A DNA stretch of 64,000 nt from Bacillota bacterium (GCA_023399055.1 JAEWQV010000017.1:302308-366307); one strand, 5' to 3'. Shown: positions 36,768 to 45,528, counted from the stretch's first letter. Made by a program: numbers and translations. Notes: generated by a model not told the origin, from the sequence alone.

Positions 36768-36811
36768 AAAAATAGCACCTTATATAAAATTATATAAGGT
36801 GCTATTTTTTT
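36768..36811. terminator. Strong bidirectional terminator
   Basis: AAAAATAGCACCTTATATAA and its complement form a nearly perfect stem with a 4-base loop, just after the stop at 36830. A and T runs flank both sides. Confidence 0.8.
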
Positions 36812-36829
36812 AAGTTGTACATTTAAAGC

Positions 36830-37885
36830 TTAATTATTGTTGATTCCATTTTTCAAGTATTTCTCTATTTTATCCCTATCTTGTGTGAAGCTATAGGAAG
36901 TACCTTTTTTACAGCTAATCTCGGCTTCTGCTTTATTATTACCGAATATATATGAACCATATAATACACCGTTTTTCCAGGTCCAGTCAGATTCCTTTGC
37001 TACTTCTTGAAATTGCTCGTTGTCTACACTATAAACGATTCCATCAAGTAGGATCACATTGGTTACGTGTCCAGGGAGATCAACCATATCACAGCCAAAT
37101 TTCTGTGTCTTTGAATTGATTGTAAATGGATCACATATGATAGAAATCAAGCTGGCAATGACTACACAGTCTCCCCAGATGCCACCATTTGTATTTTCTA
37201 AGCGTGCCAGGTCGGTAATTGTACATACAGCATCCTGTATAGTATTAAACCTTACATCGGGGTCTGTTCTTAATTTACTTCCATGTGTCAGATAAGCATC
37301 TACGATAATCTTATATCCTTTCCCTAAATATTCACATGCTATTTTTGCACTGGACGCGTACTTGAATCCTTCTTTTCTGTAAATATTACCGGGCGTGTCG
37401 ATGTCCTTAAACATATCCTCGTACCAACTGTCATATTTCCCGGTTCTGTTGACTACGGGAATACTTAAACAGTATGTCTCGTCTTCCAATATCACGATTG
37501 TTGCACCTGTCATGTTACCTGCTGTTACAAAGCCCTTGCTGTCAACGGTACAAATTCTTTTATCAACTACGGACCATTTCATATCTTTACTTGTTTTATC
37601 AATTTCTTTTGTGGGATTGTATCGTCTTGCTAATATCTGAAAGGTTTTATGTGTCGAATCAAAATATAACTCTTTCACATTCGTGGCTACCTCTGTTTCA
37701 CCTACAGCTTTGTATAAGCCTACATTACCATCGGCTCTTCCGCTTTGGTTGTTATGGAATTCCGGGTTTTCAATGTAAGACCCAAGGTCTTTTAATGTGT
37801 ATGCGTATGCCTTATTTGAATTTAAGGGTAAAAATATTATTAATGCAAGCAGTAATATTCCTAAAGATCTAATCGCTTTTTTCAT
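36830..37885 (-). CDS. Secreted Big2-like plus transglutaminase-like protein
   Basis: The ATG at 37885 is preferred (AAGGGAGG nine bases before); an ATG nine bases earlier touches the site. The signal peptide ends near residue 29 (KAYAYT). Residues about 95-145 look like a bacterial Ig (Big2) domain (DKRICTVDSKGFVTA, then ATIVILEDE). The C-terminal part has GGIWGDCVVIASL (Cys near 238), GHVTNVILLDG (His near 271) and VYSVDNEQF (Asp near 285). This is the Cys-His-Asp order of transglutaminase-like enzymes. Such proteins cross-link or cleave peptides. Standing next to the giant secreted protein, with separate promoters and terminators, it may process or anchor it; this is inference. Confidence 0.65.
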   Translation of the reverse strand: MKKAIRSLGILLLALIIFLPLNSNKAYAYTLKDLGSYIENPEFHNNQSGRADGNVGLYKAVGETEVATNVKELYFDSTHKTFQILARRYNPTKEIDKTSKDMKWSVVDKRICTVDSKGFVTAGNMTGATIVILEDETYCLSIPVVNRTGKYDSWYEDMFKDIDTPGNIYRKEGFKYASSAKIACEYLGKGYKIIVDAYLTHGSKLRTDPDVRFNTIQDAVCTITDLARLENTNGGIWGDCVVIASLISIICDPFTINSKTQKFGCDMVDLPGHVTNVILLDGIVYSVDNEQFQEVAKESDWTWKNGVLYGSYIFGNNKAEAEISCKKGTSYSFTQDRDKIEKYLKNGINNN

Positions 37886-37946
37886 TACATTCATCCTCCC
37901 TTTTTATTGGTTCTATGTAAATAGATTTTTTAATGATTGTAAGATT

Positions 37947-37954
37947 ATTATGTC
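37947..37954 (-). promoter_or_regulatory. ACATAAT-type box before 37885
   Basis: Minus-strand GACATAAT lies about 60 bases upstream of the transglutaminase-like start, a position similar to the boxes before other element genes. Confidence 0.3.
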
Positions 37955-38168
37955 GCTTGTTACTATTTTTGGTAATTTAAATGAAAACAATATCTATATT
38001 TTACCATATTATTAATAGAATAACAACTGCCCAACTCACATTACTTTTGTTGAGGGTTGCACGATTGTTGTACAATTTTTGTATTGTGATTTATATTTGG
38101 CAAAATCATATATCTTCTGGTGAGGGAAATTAACTTGCTTTAATTGTTATTATTTCTGTTATATAACC

Positions 38169-38193
38169 AAAAGCAGCCCATCCAGAGCTGCTT
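38169..38193 (-). terminator. Hairpin AAGCAGC/GCTGCTT
   Basis: A 7-bp GC-rich stem with TTTTGG after it on the minus strand. The stretch 37955-38300 holds nothing else that I can support. Confidence 0.5.
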
Positions 38194-38300
38194 CCCAGTT
38201 TAATGTTTATCTTATATACATACGGATGGTCCGAATATTTCCGTCTATCTTTCATTCTCCCATTCTTCCTGCTATTCATTCTGCTGTTGAAAAAGCTGTG

Positions 38301-38507
38301 TTAATACTGTGTCTCACAATAACAGCCTGTTCTTTCCGTCAAAAAGCAGATTCTCAAAAAGCTGTTTATAAAAGTACTATCACTGTCAATCCCCTTGGAA
38401 AAGTCGGCATAATTTGCCCGGACTAAGGCATTCCGGAAGAACTTTGAATTCTCGACAAAGTACCGGTTATTGACTTGGAAGCCCTTGTAGTTCAGGTACC
38501 GTTCCAT
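38301..38507 (-). pseudogene. Possible Fic-family C-terminal remnant
   Basis: A 68-codon frame contains FQVNNRYFVENSKFFRNALVR and ANYADFSKGID, which resembles the C-terminal helical segment of Firmicutes Fic-family proteins (RDALVRANY-type motif). There is no ribosome binding site, no HPFxxGNGR motif, and the frame is broken on both sides; another frame continues upstream with VVVKYKNHGCIYGTVPELQG. It is probably a decayed gene. The family match is from memory and uncertain. Confidence 0.3.
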
Positions 38508-38560
38508 AAATACAGCCGTGGTTCTTGTACTTCACTACCACACCTAATTCCTTGTACCCT

Positions 38561-39133
38561 CTATTTTGCTTTGATTGTTATCGACCCTGTTGTATAACTA
38601 TTTTCACCTGCTGTAATGGTGAAGGTGTAGGTCCCTTCTGTAAATGGCTCGGTGTCCTTACCTAGATACAGTACGTATGCTTCTGTTACCCCCGGACGTA
38701 CTATGGATTTATTACTACCTGAGTTTTTCTTGTCTTCAGCTGGTGCTGCAACAATTTCTAATTCATCAAGACTCTTGTTTCTATATTCGAACCTTATACC
38801 CTGTCCATAAAGTTGACTATCTACATGGCTCGTAACGGATATTACCACATTGTCGTTCACATAGATATCTTCCGGTGTGATATAGATTATCTGCTCGTTC
38901 GACGATACATCAATCCAATTTATGCCCTCTGCATCACTTTCGACATTGGTGATATCTTTTGTATCCACATTAGTGATATCTTTTGTATCTACATTGGTGA
39001 TATTCGGTATGTATATCGACATTAGAATTACTACTGTTGCGATTACCGCTACTGCTCCAATAACGACCTTATGATTTTTAATTATGAAAACATGAACATT
39101 TAACTTTTGTGACAAAACTGCTTTTTTTAACAT
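38561..39133 (-). CDS. Membrane-anchored surface protein, 190 aa
   Basis: A cytoplasmic N-terminus (about 1-23) is followed by a membrane helix (about 24-42) and an external part. Just outside the membrane is an eight-residue repeat, NVDTKDIT, present twice plus a partial copy. The external domain (about 75-190) is beta-rich with an EPFTEGTYTFTITAG segment typical of Ig-like folds. AAAAGGAGG precedes the ATG. I do not recognise a specific family. The repeat may act as a spacer of variable length. The gene stands alone between intergenic stretches. Confidence 0.6.
   Translation of the reverse strand: MLKKAVLSQKLNVHVFIIKNHKVVIGAVAVIATVVILMSIYIPNITNVDTKDITNVDTKDITNVESDAEGINWIDVSSNEQIIYITPEDIYVNDNVVISVTSHVDSQLYGQGIRFEYRNKSLDELEIVAAPAEDKKNSGSNKSIVRPGVTEAYVLYLGKDTEPFTEGTYTFTITAGENSYTTGSITIKAK
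38944..39003. repeat. 24-bp tandem repeat inside 38561-39133
   Basis: Two full 24-base units (38944-38967, 38968-38991; two differences) and a partial third encode the NVDTKDIT spacer. Because the unit is a multiple of three, copy number could change without a frameshift. Confidence 0.7.
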
Positions 39134-39439
39134 ACTGGACCTCCTTTTAAAAACTAAGTATACATATTTTAGGGCTCATAATATATATTGTGATTTGAAA
39201 GAATATGAGTGTCTGTGTTTCTTTTATATATATCTGAAAAATCAATTCTTTCAACTTGACCTTTATGATAAGCATTGTCGGGATGTATGAAAAGGCAGCG
39301 TCCTGTAATCTAAGTGATAATCCTTTTGTAATAGGTTTAGTACTCTACCGTAGTGAAATGATATCTCTGTCTACCCTATAAAAATAATATGATAATATTA
39401 TGTACTATGATAAGTTTTTGAACGTGTTTTAAACTACAA
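39134..39439. other. Intergenic stretch without a supported gene
   Basis: It holds the leader of 38561-39133 and an ATTATGTA box near 39397, far from that start. No other gene or RNA motif is recognised. Confidence 0.4.
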
Positions 39440-39488
39440 AAGAACACCAGCTCCGATTGAATAAATATCAATAAGGCTGGTGTTTTTC
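39440..39488 (-). terminator. Terminator after the HipA-like gene
   Basis: AACACCAGC pairs with GCTGGTGTT across a 32-base loop, with T-runs on both sides, about 30 bases after the stop at 39519. Confidence 0.55.
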
Positions 39489-39518
39489 TTATGGTGTACT
39501 ATTTACTAATATGGGTAT

Positions 39519-40670
39519 TTAGTCATCTCCCAATTCTGGACCCTCATCTTTACTATTGCTGTAATAATCTTTAACTATAGCGTCTGGACACCCTCTTGCA
39601 TAATCTGATTCTTCCAGTTCTCCCCATGACTTATTGTGAATATGCTCATCCTCTAATTTTGGAATATTATCCTTGCTACCGGCATCAGCTTTCATCAGAT
39701 CCAATTCTTTTGCCTTTTCAAAGGCTGGGATTAAAAGGTGTTCCATACGTACACGCATAGTTTCAATAAAGTACCGTTTATGAGCTAAAGAACAAACCGG
39801 GATATTGCATACACTTTCCGGGATTTTTTCTATAAAGGCTTCAATTACATTTTGTTTTTCAAGAATAACTGATATGTTTTTAATTAGGGATTCCCTAAAC
39901 TCCGAATATTGCAACGCATGATTAATAAAGTCTTTGGCATTAAACTGCTTTATACTCTCAGGTTTATTAGGCTCCTTTTCAATACCGTATATGGTTCTGA
40001 AATTTGTTGATACCATCAAAATTTTATCAGGATGTACATCTCTTATAAATTTATCTTCAGCTGCTTTGTCGATAAAACTTCCGCCATTATCAAAAATAGG
40101 CGCGAGCACATTAGGACCGTTCTGAGTATCGCTTCGTAGAATCCCCCAGTTACCACTATTTCGGTCACCATTTTTAATGTACATGTCAACCACACACATA
40201 TCCCAGAACCGTTCATTAATTTTAGGAATTACATTTAAAATATCATTGTATTGAAGATGTAATAGTATTTCGTTTAAGTTTATAACATGATCTCCCGTTC
40301 CAAAAAATTTTCTATCCAATTGCTCTGAAAGTTGTTCGTTTGCGAAATTCTTAATTGTCCGCATCTCCATTAAACTTACACCATCGTCGCAAAAATCCTT
40401 ACAAGCTACAACAAGTTTATTGTTTCTAACACCAAGAATTGTTTCATGTACTGGGTATCCCAAAAAACCATAGATATGACTACCAATAAATTCGTTTAAT
40501 GGTGAAGTGGTATAAGAAATGGGTACATCTATCATACCCGTGGTTTTTTTTGGGTACTTGACAATCCACCGCTCATCACCAATTAATATACCGTCTTTTC
40601 TTCCTGCTAGTCCGCCATAGGAACCATTTCTGTCACTGAATGGACATTTGCTTAAGTCGTATATATTCAT
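39519..40670 (-). CDS. HipA/CtkA-like Ser/Thr kinase
   Basis: The ATG at 40670 has GAGGAGG seven bases upstream; a longer frame lacks a site. The 383-residue protein has a Gly-rich nucleotide loop (SYGGLAGRKDGILI, about 15-28), a lysine strand (RWIVKYPKK), the ETILGVRNNKLVVACKDF segment, a catalytic loop KNGDRNSGNWG (about 165-176) and a metal-binding FDNGGS (about 188-194). These are the hallmarks of HipA-like kinases, which phosphorylate cellular targets such as tRNA synthetases. There is no fused HipB; the small gene upstream overlaps by ATGA and may be its partner. The acidic C-terminal tail (about 345-383) is unusual. Confidence 0.75.
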   Translation of the reverse strand: MNIYDLSKCPFSDRNGSYGGLAGRKDGILIGDERWIVKYPKKTTGMIDVPISYTTSPLNEFIGSHIYGFLGYPVHETILGVRNNKLVVACKDFCDDGVSLMEMRTIKNFANEQLSEQLDRKFFGTGDHVINLNEILLHLQYNDILNVIPKINERFWDMCVVDMYIKNGDRNSGNWGILRSDTQNGPNVLAPIFDNGGSFIDKAAEDKFIRDVHPDKILMVSTNFRTIYGIEKEPNKPESIKQFNAKDFINHALQYSEFRESLIKNISVILEKQNVIEAFIEKIPESVCNIPVCSLAHKRYFIETMRVRMEHLLIPAFEKAKELDLMKADAGSKDNIPKLEDEHIHNKSWGELEESDYARGCPDAIVKDYYSNSKDEGPELGDD

Positions 40671-40906
40671 GATCGATACCTCCTCATTAATGTATCCCAT
40701 TGGTATGAGCTGATTCGACCGCCTTCGCACATTAACTTCGCCCCTATATCTATCGATTGAACGCAGTTGTCATATTCTCCATAATTTCCGGCAGCGTCAT
40801 ACTCTTCTGCTTCCTTTAAGAGCTCTATATAATCCGGTAATAATTTATTGATAAAGTCAATTTCAACTGAATAATCTACGTACATATTCAAACTACTCCT
40901 TCTCAA
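40667..40906 (-). CDS. Small protein coupled to the HipA-like kinase, 79 aa
   Basis: The stop overlaps the kinase start (ATGA), a strong sign of translational coupling and a toxin-antitoxin-like layout. The protein is helical and acidic (DYIELLKEAEEYDAAGNYGEY) with a C-terminal basic RRYRS. It has no recognisable HTH, so it does not look like HipB. AGAAGGAGTAG precedes the ATG. It might be an antitoxin, an N-subdomain-like lid of the HipA fold, or an unrelated regulator. Confidence 0.6.
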   Translation of the reverse strand: MRRSSLNMYVDYSVEIDFINKLLPDYIELLKEAEEYDAAGNYGEYDNCVQSIDIGAKLMCEGGRISSYQWDTLMRRYRS

Positions 40907-41125
40907 TTATTTCTTACCAATATTTTAACATATTGTGAAGAAAATTTCCATGTTATAAACTGTCTGTAGTGAAGCCTTTCGCCTTAAAACTTTTTATCAA
41001 ATACGTAGAAACCTACCTTTAGGTATGGGGATATAAGCACGTTAACTCACATGTTGCCAACTATTACGATACCTTATTACTCTAATGTTTTTAGGTGAAG
41101 TTGTAATAGTTTCCTGTGCATGATT

Positions 41126-42106
41126 CTATCGCGTTAGCAAGTCTACATATGTCGATACTGTGTTTCGCCCATTTTGCTTCGACAGATATAACGCTTGATC
41201 TGCTTTTTTGATTATATCTTTTACAGACACAAACTCTCCATACTTACATTCAGCCAGCCCGAGGCTAATATGGAATTGTTGCTCTTCCTTATTAAATTGG
41301 TAGGTTTTTTTATTAAAAGTTTCTCGGATACGTTCTGCTATGGATTGTGCCTCTGTAACGTGTACTTTAGAACACAGAATTATAAATTCATCACCGCCAT
41401 ATCGAAATGCCAAATCAGTCTCTCTAATCTTTTGCTTAATAATAAAAGAAAGATCTTTTAATATTACGTCTCCATTTAAATGTCCATAATTGTCATTAAT
41501 CCTTTTAAACTCATCAACATCTATCATTATTACAGTAAAGTCGTCTATTTTTTTCGCTGCTTCCATTATGGCACCTTCCATCGTTGTTCTTGAAAGAAGC
41601 CCCGTTAATTTATCATGTGTTGATGTTATTTTTTCTTTTGCAAGCGCTTTTCTTATACTTATAGCATTTCTTCTATAACTTTCACAAAAAATGCTGATAA
41701 TAGTTATGCTTATAATAATTAATCCAAGCTCCTGCAAATCAAAACCGCATCTAACAATTTTAATCACATACATAGCTATTCCATATATGATGACCGCAAA
41801 CCTGATACCCCATCCTATCACAAATATGTTGTCGGTAAGCCCTTTTACTCCCCCGAACAAAATTAGTACTACCGGCATAAATGCAAGTAAAACACCCATA
41901 GGTTGAGTAAACCACGCTGCTGTTGTAACGCACGAGGACAATATGGCCAATACTGGATGTATTTTTTTCCTGTTGTATAAGATTAGGATTAAAACACTCC
42001 AGATTACCATGCCAAGTGATATAATAACCGTTTCTAAAGTTATGCCATTGCTAAGATAAAATAATGACGTGATAATGTTTGCCAATATGCATATTTCTGT
42101 TTTCAT
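41126..42106 (-). CDS. Membrane diguanylate cyclase (GGDEF)
   Basis: About six membrane segments (residues 1-145) form a sensor or anchor. They are followed by a GGDEF domain that makes cyclic di-GMP: DKLTGLLSRTTMEGAI, then IDVDEFKRINDNYGHLNGD, then RYGGDEFIIL near 233-242. The inhibitory I-site RETD lies five residues before the GGDEF signature, so product feedback is expected. No EAL domain is present. Cyclic di-GMP often switches pili and surface adhesion, so a link to the Tad-like machine and giant protein is possible. The start overlaps by ATGA a short upstream frame (ending at 42103-42105) that has no recognisable start of its own. Confidence 0.92.
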   Translation of the reverse strand: MKTEICILANIITSLFYLSNGITLETVIISLGMVIWSVLILILYNRKKIHPVLAILSSCVTTAAWFTQPMGVLLAFMPVVLILFGGVKGLTDNIFVIGWGIRFAVIIYGIAMYVIKIVRCGFDLQELGLIIISITIISIFCESYRRNAISIRKALAKEKITSTHDKLTGLLSRTTMEGAIMEAAKKIDDFTVIMIDVDEFKRINDNYGHLNGDVILKDLSFIIKQKIRETDLAFRYGGDEFIILCSKVHVTEAQSIAERIRETFNKKTYQFNKEEQQFHISLGLAECKYGEFVSVKDIIKKADQALYLSKQNGRNTVSTYVDLLTR

Positions 42107-42258
42107 TTTAATCTCAGTTCCTTATCTTTCTTCAATAAAAAAGCAGTTTTAGCTTTTATAGGAATTGACTCTTGCTTTTCTTCCTCTATAGTCTTAAAAT
42201 CTCGATTACCTTATAAGTAACGTAGGTAAACTTCCTTTTTCTTTTTTAGTGTTGTAAT

Positions 42259-42291
42259 AGACACCGGATAAATGATTTTTCTCCGGTGTCT
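42259..42291. terminator. Hairpin after 42302-44488
   Basis: AGACACCGGA and TCCGGTGTCT form a perfect 10-bp stem with a 13-base loop, about 10 bases after the stop. The T-run is weak on the minus strand. Confidence 0.6.
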
Positions 42292-42301
42292 ATGCTGACT
42301 G

Positions 42302-44488
42302 CTATCGTTCAATATCATCCATATCTTCGTCGTAAAACTGGCTTACTGTATCGGTCAAATCCTCTTGTAATTCCTCATCAAATTTGTCATATAAAAAATC
42401 TTCATGATTATAATCGCCTGAATCATAACTTCCAAAGCTCTCTCTATACACGTCCTTGAGGCAATCCATGTATTCTGCCAGTGTTTTTGCTAAGCCCTGG
42501 TCCAATTCTGAAATACTATGTTCTTTATTCCATCCGTCAGAAATCACAAAGTCGTATTTGCAATTTTTATCCTCTGTGCTTGGTGGAAATTTTTCAATCA
42601 ATTCTTTTGCGACATCAGAAATATTTTGTTCTATATAAGTGGCAAAATTGCTATTTATGTGTTTAAATATATGGTCATTTGTGTTATCAAGCACGATTGC
42701 TGTTGATGTATATCTTGTATTTTTTAAAGCTTTTGATAAATTTTCGATTACTTGTGCTCGAAACGTTGGATCATACATATCAGGCATGAAAAGCATTACA
42801 TTTTCACCCCTCTTGATACACTCAATTGCTTTGTGTTCTGCCACATACAAAGCTTTCTCCTGGATATCCTGATGTGCCTGCCCTACACCATATTTCCTAC
42901 CTAATTCAGAAGCAATATCTACGTAATTAATCATCGTATGGATGCCATGCTTCGCAATCTGATTCTCCTGGTAAAGAAATTGTTCTACAGAGGTTGCCGC
43001 TATAACAACAGCTAACTCTGGTATCCCGGTTTCGAGGCTTGACATACGTACCTTCCGTTCATCTCTAAAACTTTCAGGTTTCGTATCATATTCATAACTT
43101 TCGCCAATTCTTTCATAATAATCTTGCATAATATTATTTTTTACATCGGCTACAAGTGACTTAACCATATCACCACGTTCTCTTATTTTAACTCCAATTT
43201 CTTTTATTCCATGGATTGCTGCGGCAGAAAGGGAACTGATACTACCAATAACTTTGGATAAAGGCAGGCCAATAGCATAGGATGCTGTATACAAGGCTCC
43301 TATTGCTACGGCTCCTATGATTTTACCAAATTTCTTCTCCTCCGTTCCTTCTTTGATTAGGTTGTGACAAAGGCCATATACGCTATCGAGGGTGCTTTTA
43401 TCTATAAAAGCATTACTAAGCATCGGAACTCCTTTCGTTATAAAGGTAGGTATTTGATCAAAAGAAGCACCTTTGATATCTCCCGTTCCATGTCCACCGC
43501 TCGGAACTTTTTCAATGATGGACATCATCGTTATTCCACAGTCACCTCTTTCCTTAACATTCATCTTCATAAAACTGTCCGACAAATTTGCTGCACATTT
43601 ACCCAGATTACCCTGTTCTATTGATATGGCTTCGCCATATTTGTCGTAGTTAAAATTAATTCGGTCAGGGTTTTCCTGGTTAAACATATAGAAGATATCA
43701 TGATGTCCAACTATGTTTAATGCGCTGTTTACAGTTTGTACATAATATTTGTTTTCTGGCTTTACTATAGGTATGCCCAGTGGACTGACAAAATCATTTT
43801 TACCACATATTGCTGTGATTTTATCAATTTGCATATCATAGAACTTTTTGCCATTAATTTTTTCAAATTTTTCAATTGCTTCCGGTGAAAATCCTTGTCC
43901 ATCAAACTCGTAACAGTGGCTTATTTCATAGTTATGCTCTGCGGCCATACAGACATATTGTGCCTCATTGCCACCTTTACTGTGGCCTGATACATAAAAA
44001 TTTATATCATTATTAGTGCCATATTGTTCATAAACGTAATCAAAATAGCGAACGGCAGCTTCTTGCATTACTGTACTTTCTTGGCCAAAAGCCTGTCCGT
44101 TATCAACCCATTTTCCTGCACCTGTTCCTCTATATGCTACACATATATCACCAGTATCTAATGCGAAAGCGTTTGCAACGATTAGCTCTGGTCCAAATCC
44201 GGAATATGGTGCGACATATGGGATATTCAGATTGTCAACACCACTTTGGCTGATAATCGTGATATCACCAATGCTTGAATTCTTTGAGATAGCGTCCTGA
44301 ATTGCAGATATGTACTTTTTGTTTGCTTTGGACGTAAAGTCGCTATCGTATACAAGATCCTTTAACGTTCTTCCGGTGTAACTTTCCTCTTGCGTATCAA
44401 GATACATAAATGCATCTAATATAGCGCATGTGTTAATGAGCGAGGTTTCATCTTTGCTTAATGACTTTACCTGTTCTACTTTTTCCAT
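42302..44488 (-). CDS. DUF2974-type lipase-like alpha/beta hydrolase
   Basis: The N-terminal about 300 residues form an alpha/beta hydrolase: VAYRGTGAGKWVDN as the oxyanion region, then FYVSGHSKGGNEAQY with the nucleophile Ser near 169, then CGKNDFVSPLG with a likely acid Asp, and a later GHHDIF with a likely His. This matches DUF2974 (Mbeg1-like) proteins of Clostridia. After it come hydrophobic helices (about 390-430) and a second domain of about 250 residues with VVIAATSVEQFLY and VMLFMPDMYDP, which is macro- or Rossmann-like in pattern. There is no clear Shine-Dalgarno before the ATG at 44488. The fused C-terminal half is not typical of the basic family. Confidence 0.7.
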   Translation of the reverse strand: MEKVEQVKSLSKDETSLINTCAILDAFMYLDTQEESYTGRTLKDLVYDSDFTSKANKKYISAIQDAISKNSSIGDITIISQSGVDNLNIPYVAPYSGFGPELIVANAFALDTGDICVAYRGTGAGKWVDNGQAFGQESTVMQEAAVRYFDYVYEQYGTNNDINFYVSGHSKGGNEAQYVCMAAEHNYEISHCYEFDGQGFSPEAIEKFEKINGKKFYDMQIDKITAICGKNDFVSPLGIPIVKPENKYYVQTVNSALNIVGHHDIFYMFNQENPDRINFNYDKYGEAISIEQGNLGKCAANLSDSFMKMNVKERGDCGITMMSIIEKVPSGGHGTGDIKGASFDQIPTFITKGVPMLSNAFIDKSTLDSVYGLCHNLIKEGTEEKKFGKIIGAVAIGALYTASYAIGLPLSKVIGSISSLSAAAIHGIKEIGVKIRERGDMVKSLVADVKNNIMQDYYERIGESYEYDTKPESFRDERKVRMSSLETGIPELAVVIAATSVEQFLYQENQIAKHGIHTMINYVDIASELGRKYGVGQAHQDIQEKALYVAEHKAIECIKRGENVMLFMPDMYDPTFRAQVIENLSKALKNTRYTSTAIVLDNTNDHIFKHINSNFATYIEQNISDVAKELIEKFPPSTEDKNCKYDFVISDGWNKEHSISELDQGLAKTLAEYMDCLKDVYRESFGSYDSGDYNHEDFLYDKFDEELQEDLTDTVSQFYDEDMDDIER

Positions 44489-44733
44489 CTTTAAATTTAA
44501 CGAAAATATCCGGAAATATAACGGAAAAAATTCGTCCCTGCTTTTAGCAGGTCACTCCTTCTTCTGTATTTTTTAATTGTTTGTCTCATTTATGTTTTAA
44601 ATGAGCAAACATCTAAAATTGTTTTTCAATCATATTATGGGGTTAATAGATAAAAAGAGGGGGCATCATATTATCTACGTTTTAGCTCCCTTCCCTTTTT
44701 TAGATTTGATGATATCTTCTGTTTTATCCTGCA
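44489..44733. other. Intergenic stretch with two small hairpins
   Basis: CCTGCTTTTAGCAGG near 44537 lies in the leader of 42302-44488. A G-rich/C-rich imperfect hairpin near 44656-44699 is a possible weak terminator for the OB-fold gene. No gene is supported. Confidence 0.35.
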
Positions 44734-45528
44734 TCATTTATATTTGGTTGCCGGATGAGGGAGCTCATTATCTTCGCTCACCCGCTTCTGTTTATCGAGC
44801 TCTGCTATATAGGCCAGGACTCCTTTCATGTCATTTACCAGTGTTGATGTAACAATCCTTGGCATAGTGGATATGATCTTTAGATCTCTTACTGTTACAT
44901 TCTCAAACATATAAGTTCTTCCAACTCTGCTGTTGCGTTGTACGGACTCAATTTTACCAACAATTACAACTTCGGTACCTTCTCTCTCAAGCTCATGGAT
45001 TACAGTGGCAGCATCTTCTACATACCAGGTCATAGATGTGTTGCTAAGATACTTCGATTTGGAGCCCTCTTCAGCAATCATAGTTTTTACGGTAACTGTT
45101 ATCCAATGTTTGTCATGCCCGTGACAGGAACTTACTTTACCTCTGACCACTACCACATTGTCATCTTCTGGATATGTATCGCCAATAACTTCTCCGCGCG
45201 TTGCAAGCTCAAGGAGAGTAGGTGTCTTATTCACTTCAAGGCCCCAGCACTCTTGGCTCCACTTATTAGTTTTGGGATCCCTTATGCTCTGCATAATACC
45301 TTTAACGTCTACATGGTCGTATCTATTTACATTCTCTATAGCCTTAAGTCCTTCTCTTCCATAGAATGTAATCGTTACGGTGTTTCTTTTAATTCTTCCA
45401 TCACCAGCAGCCTTCTGCTGATAATCTCTTACTGTTACATATAGTCTTGATACCTTAGGGCTTATGTACTTACCCTGCACTCTTCCACGTAAAAATACGG
45501 TGTTCTTATCATATGGCGTTGTTTTCAT
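44734..45528 (-). CDS. OB-fold ssDNA-binding-like protein with two OB units
   Basis: A start at 45528 (MKTTPYDKNTVFLRG) is favoured; a frame to 45600 exists, but its N-terminus is unlike the family, and AAAGGAG lies 14 bases before the chosen ATG. Two successive beta-barrel-like units are visible: about 8-85 (VFLRGRVQGKYISPKVSRLYVTV) and about 112-200 (VVVVRGKVSSCHG). Both use the NTVFLRG/VVVVRGK opening strand typical of SSB-like OB folds. There is no acidic SSB tip; the tail is basic. It is probably an accessory strand-binding protein for transfer or replication of the element. Confidence 0.6.
   Translation of the reverse strand: MKTTPYDKNTVFLRGRVQGKYISPKVSRLYVTVRDYQQKAAGDGRIKRNTVTITFYGREGLKAIENVNRYDHVDVKGIMQSIRDPKTNKWSQECWGLEVNKTPTLLELATRGEVIGDTYPEDDNVVVVRGKVSSCHGHDKHWITVTVKTMIAEEGSKSKYLSNTSMTWYVEDAATVIHELEREGTEVVIVGKIESVQRNSRVGRTYMFENVTVRDLKIISTMPRIVTSTLVNDMKGVLAYIAELDKQKRVSEDNELPHPATKYK

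Noticed and set aside
38944..39003. 24-bp repeats as a CRISPR array
   Set aside because: Only two and a half directly adjacent units, inside a gene, with no spacers.
40907..41125. Cyclic di-GMP riboswitch near the GGDEF gene
   Set aside because: No GEMM-type core (GCAAAGCC with its pairing elements) could be seen.
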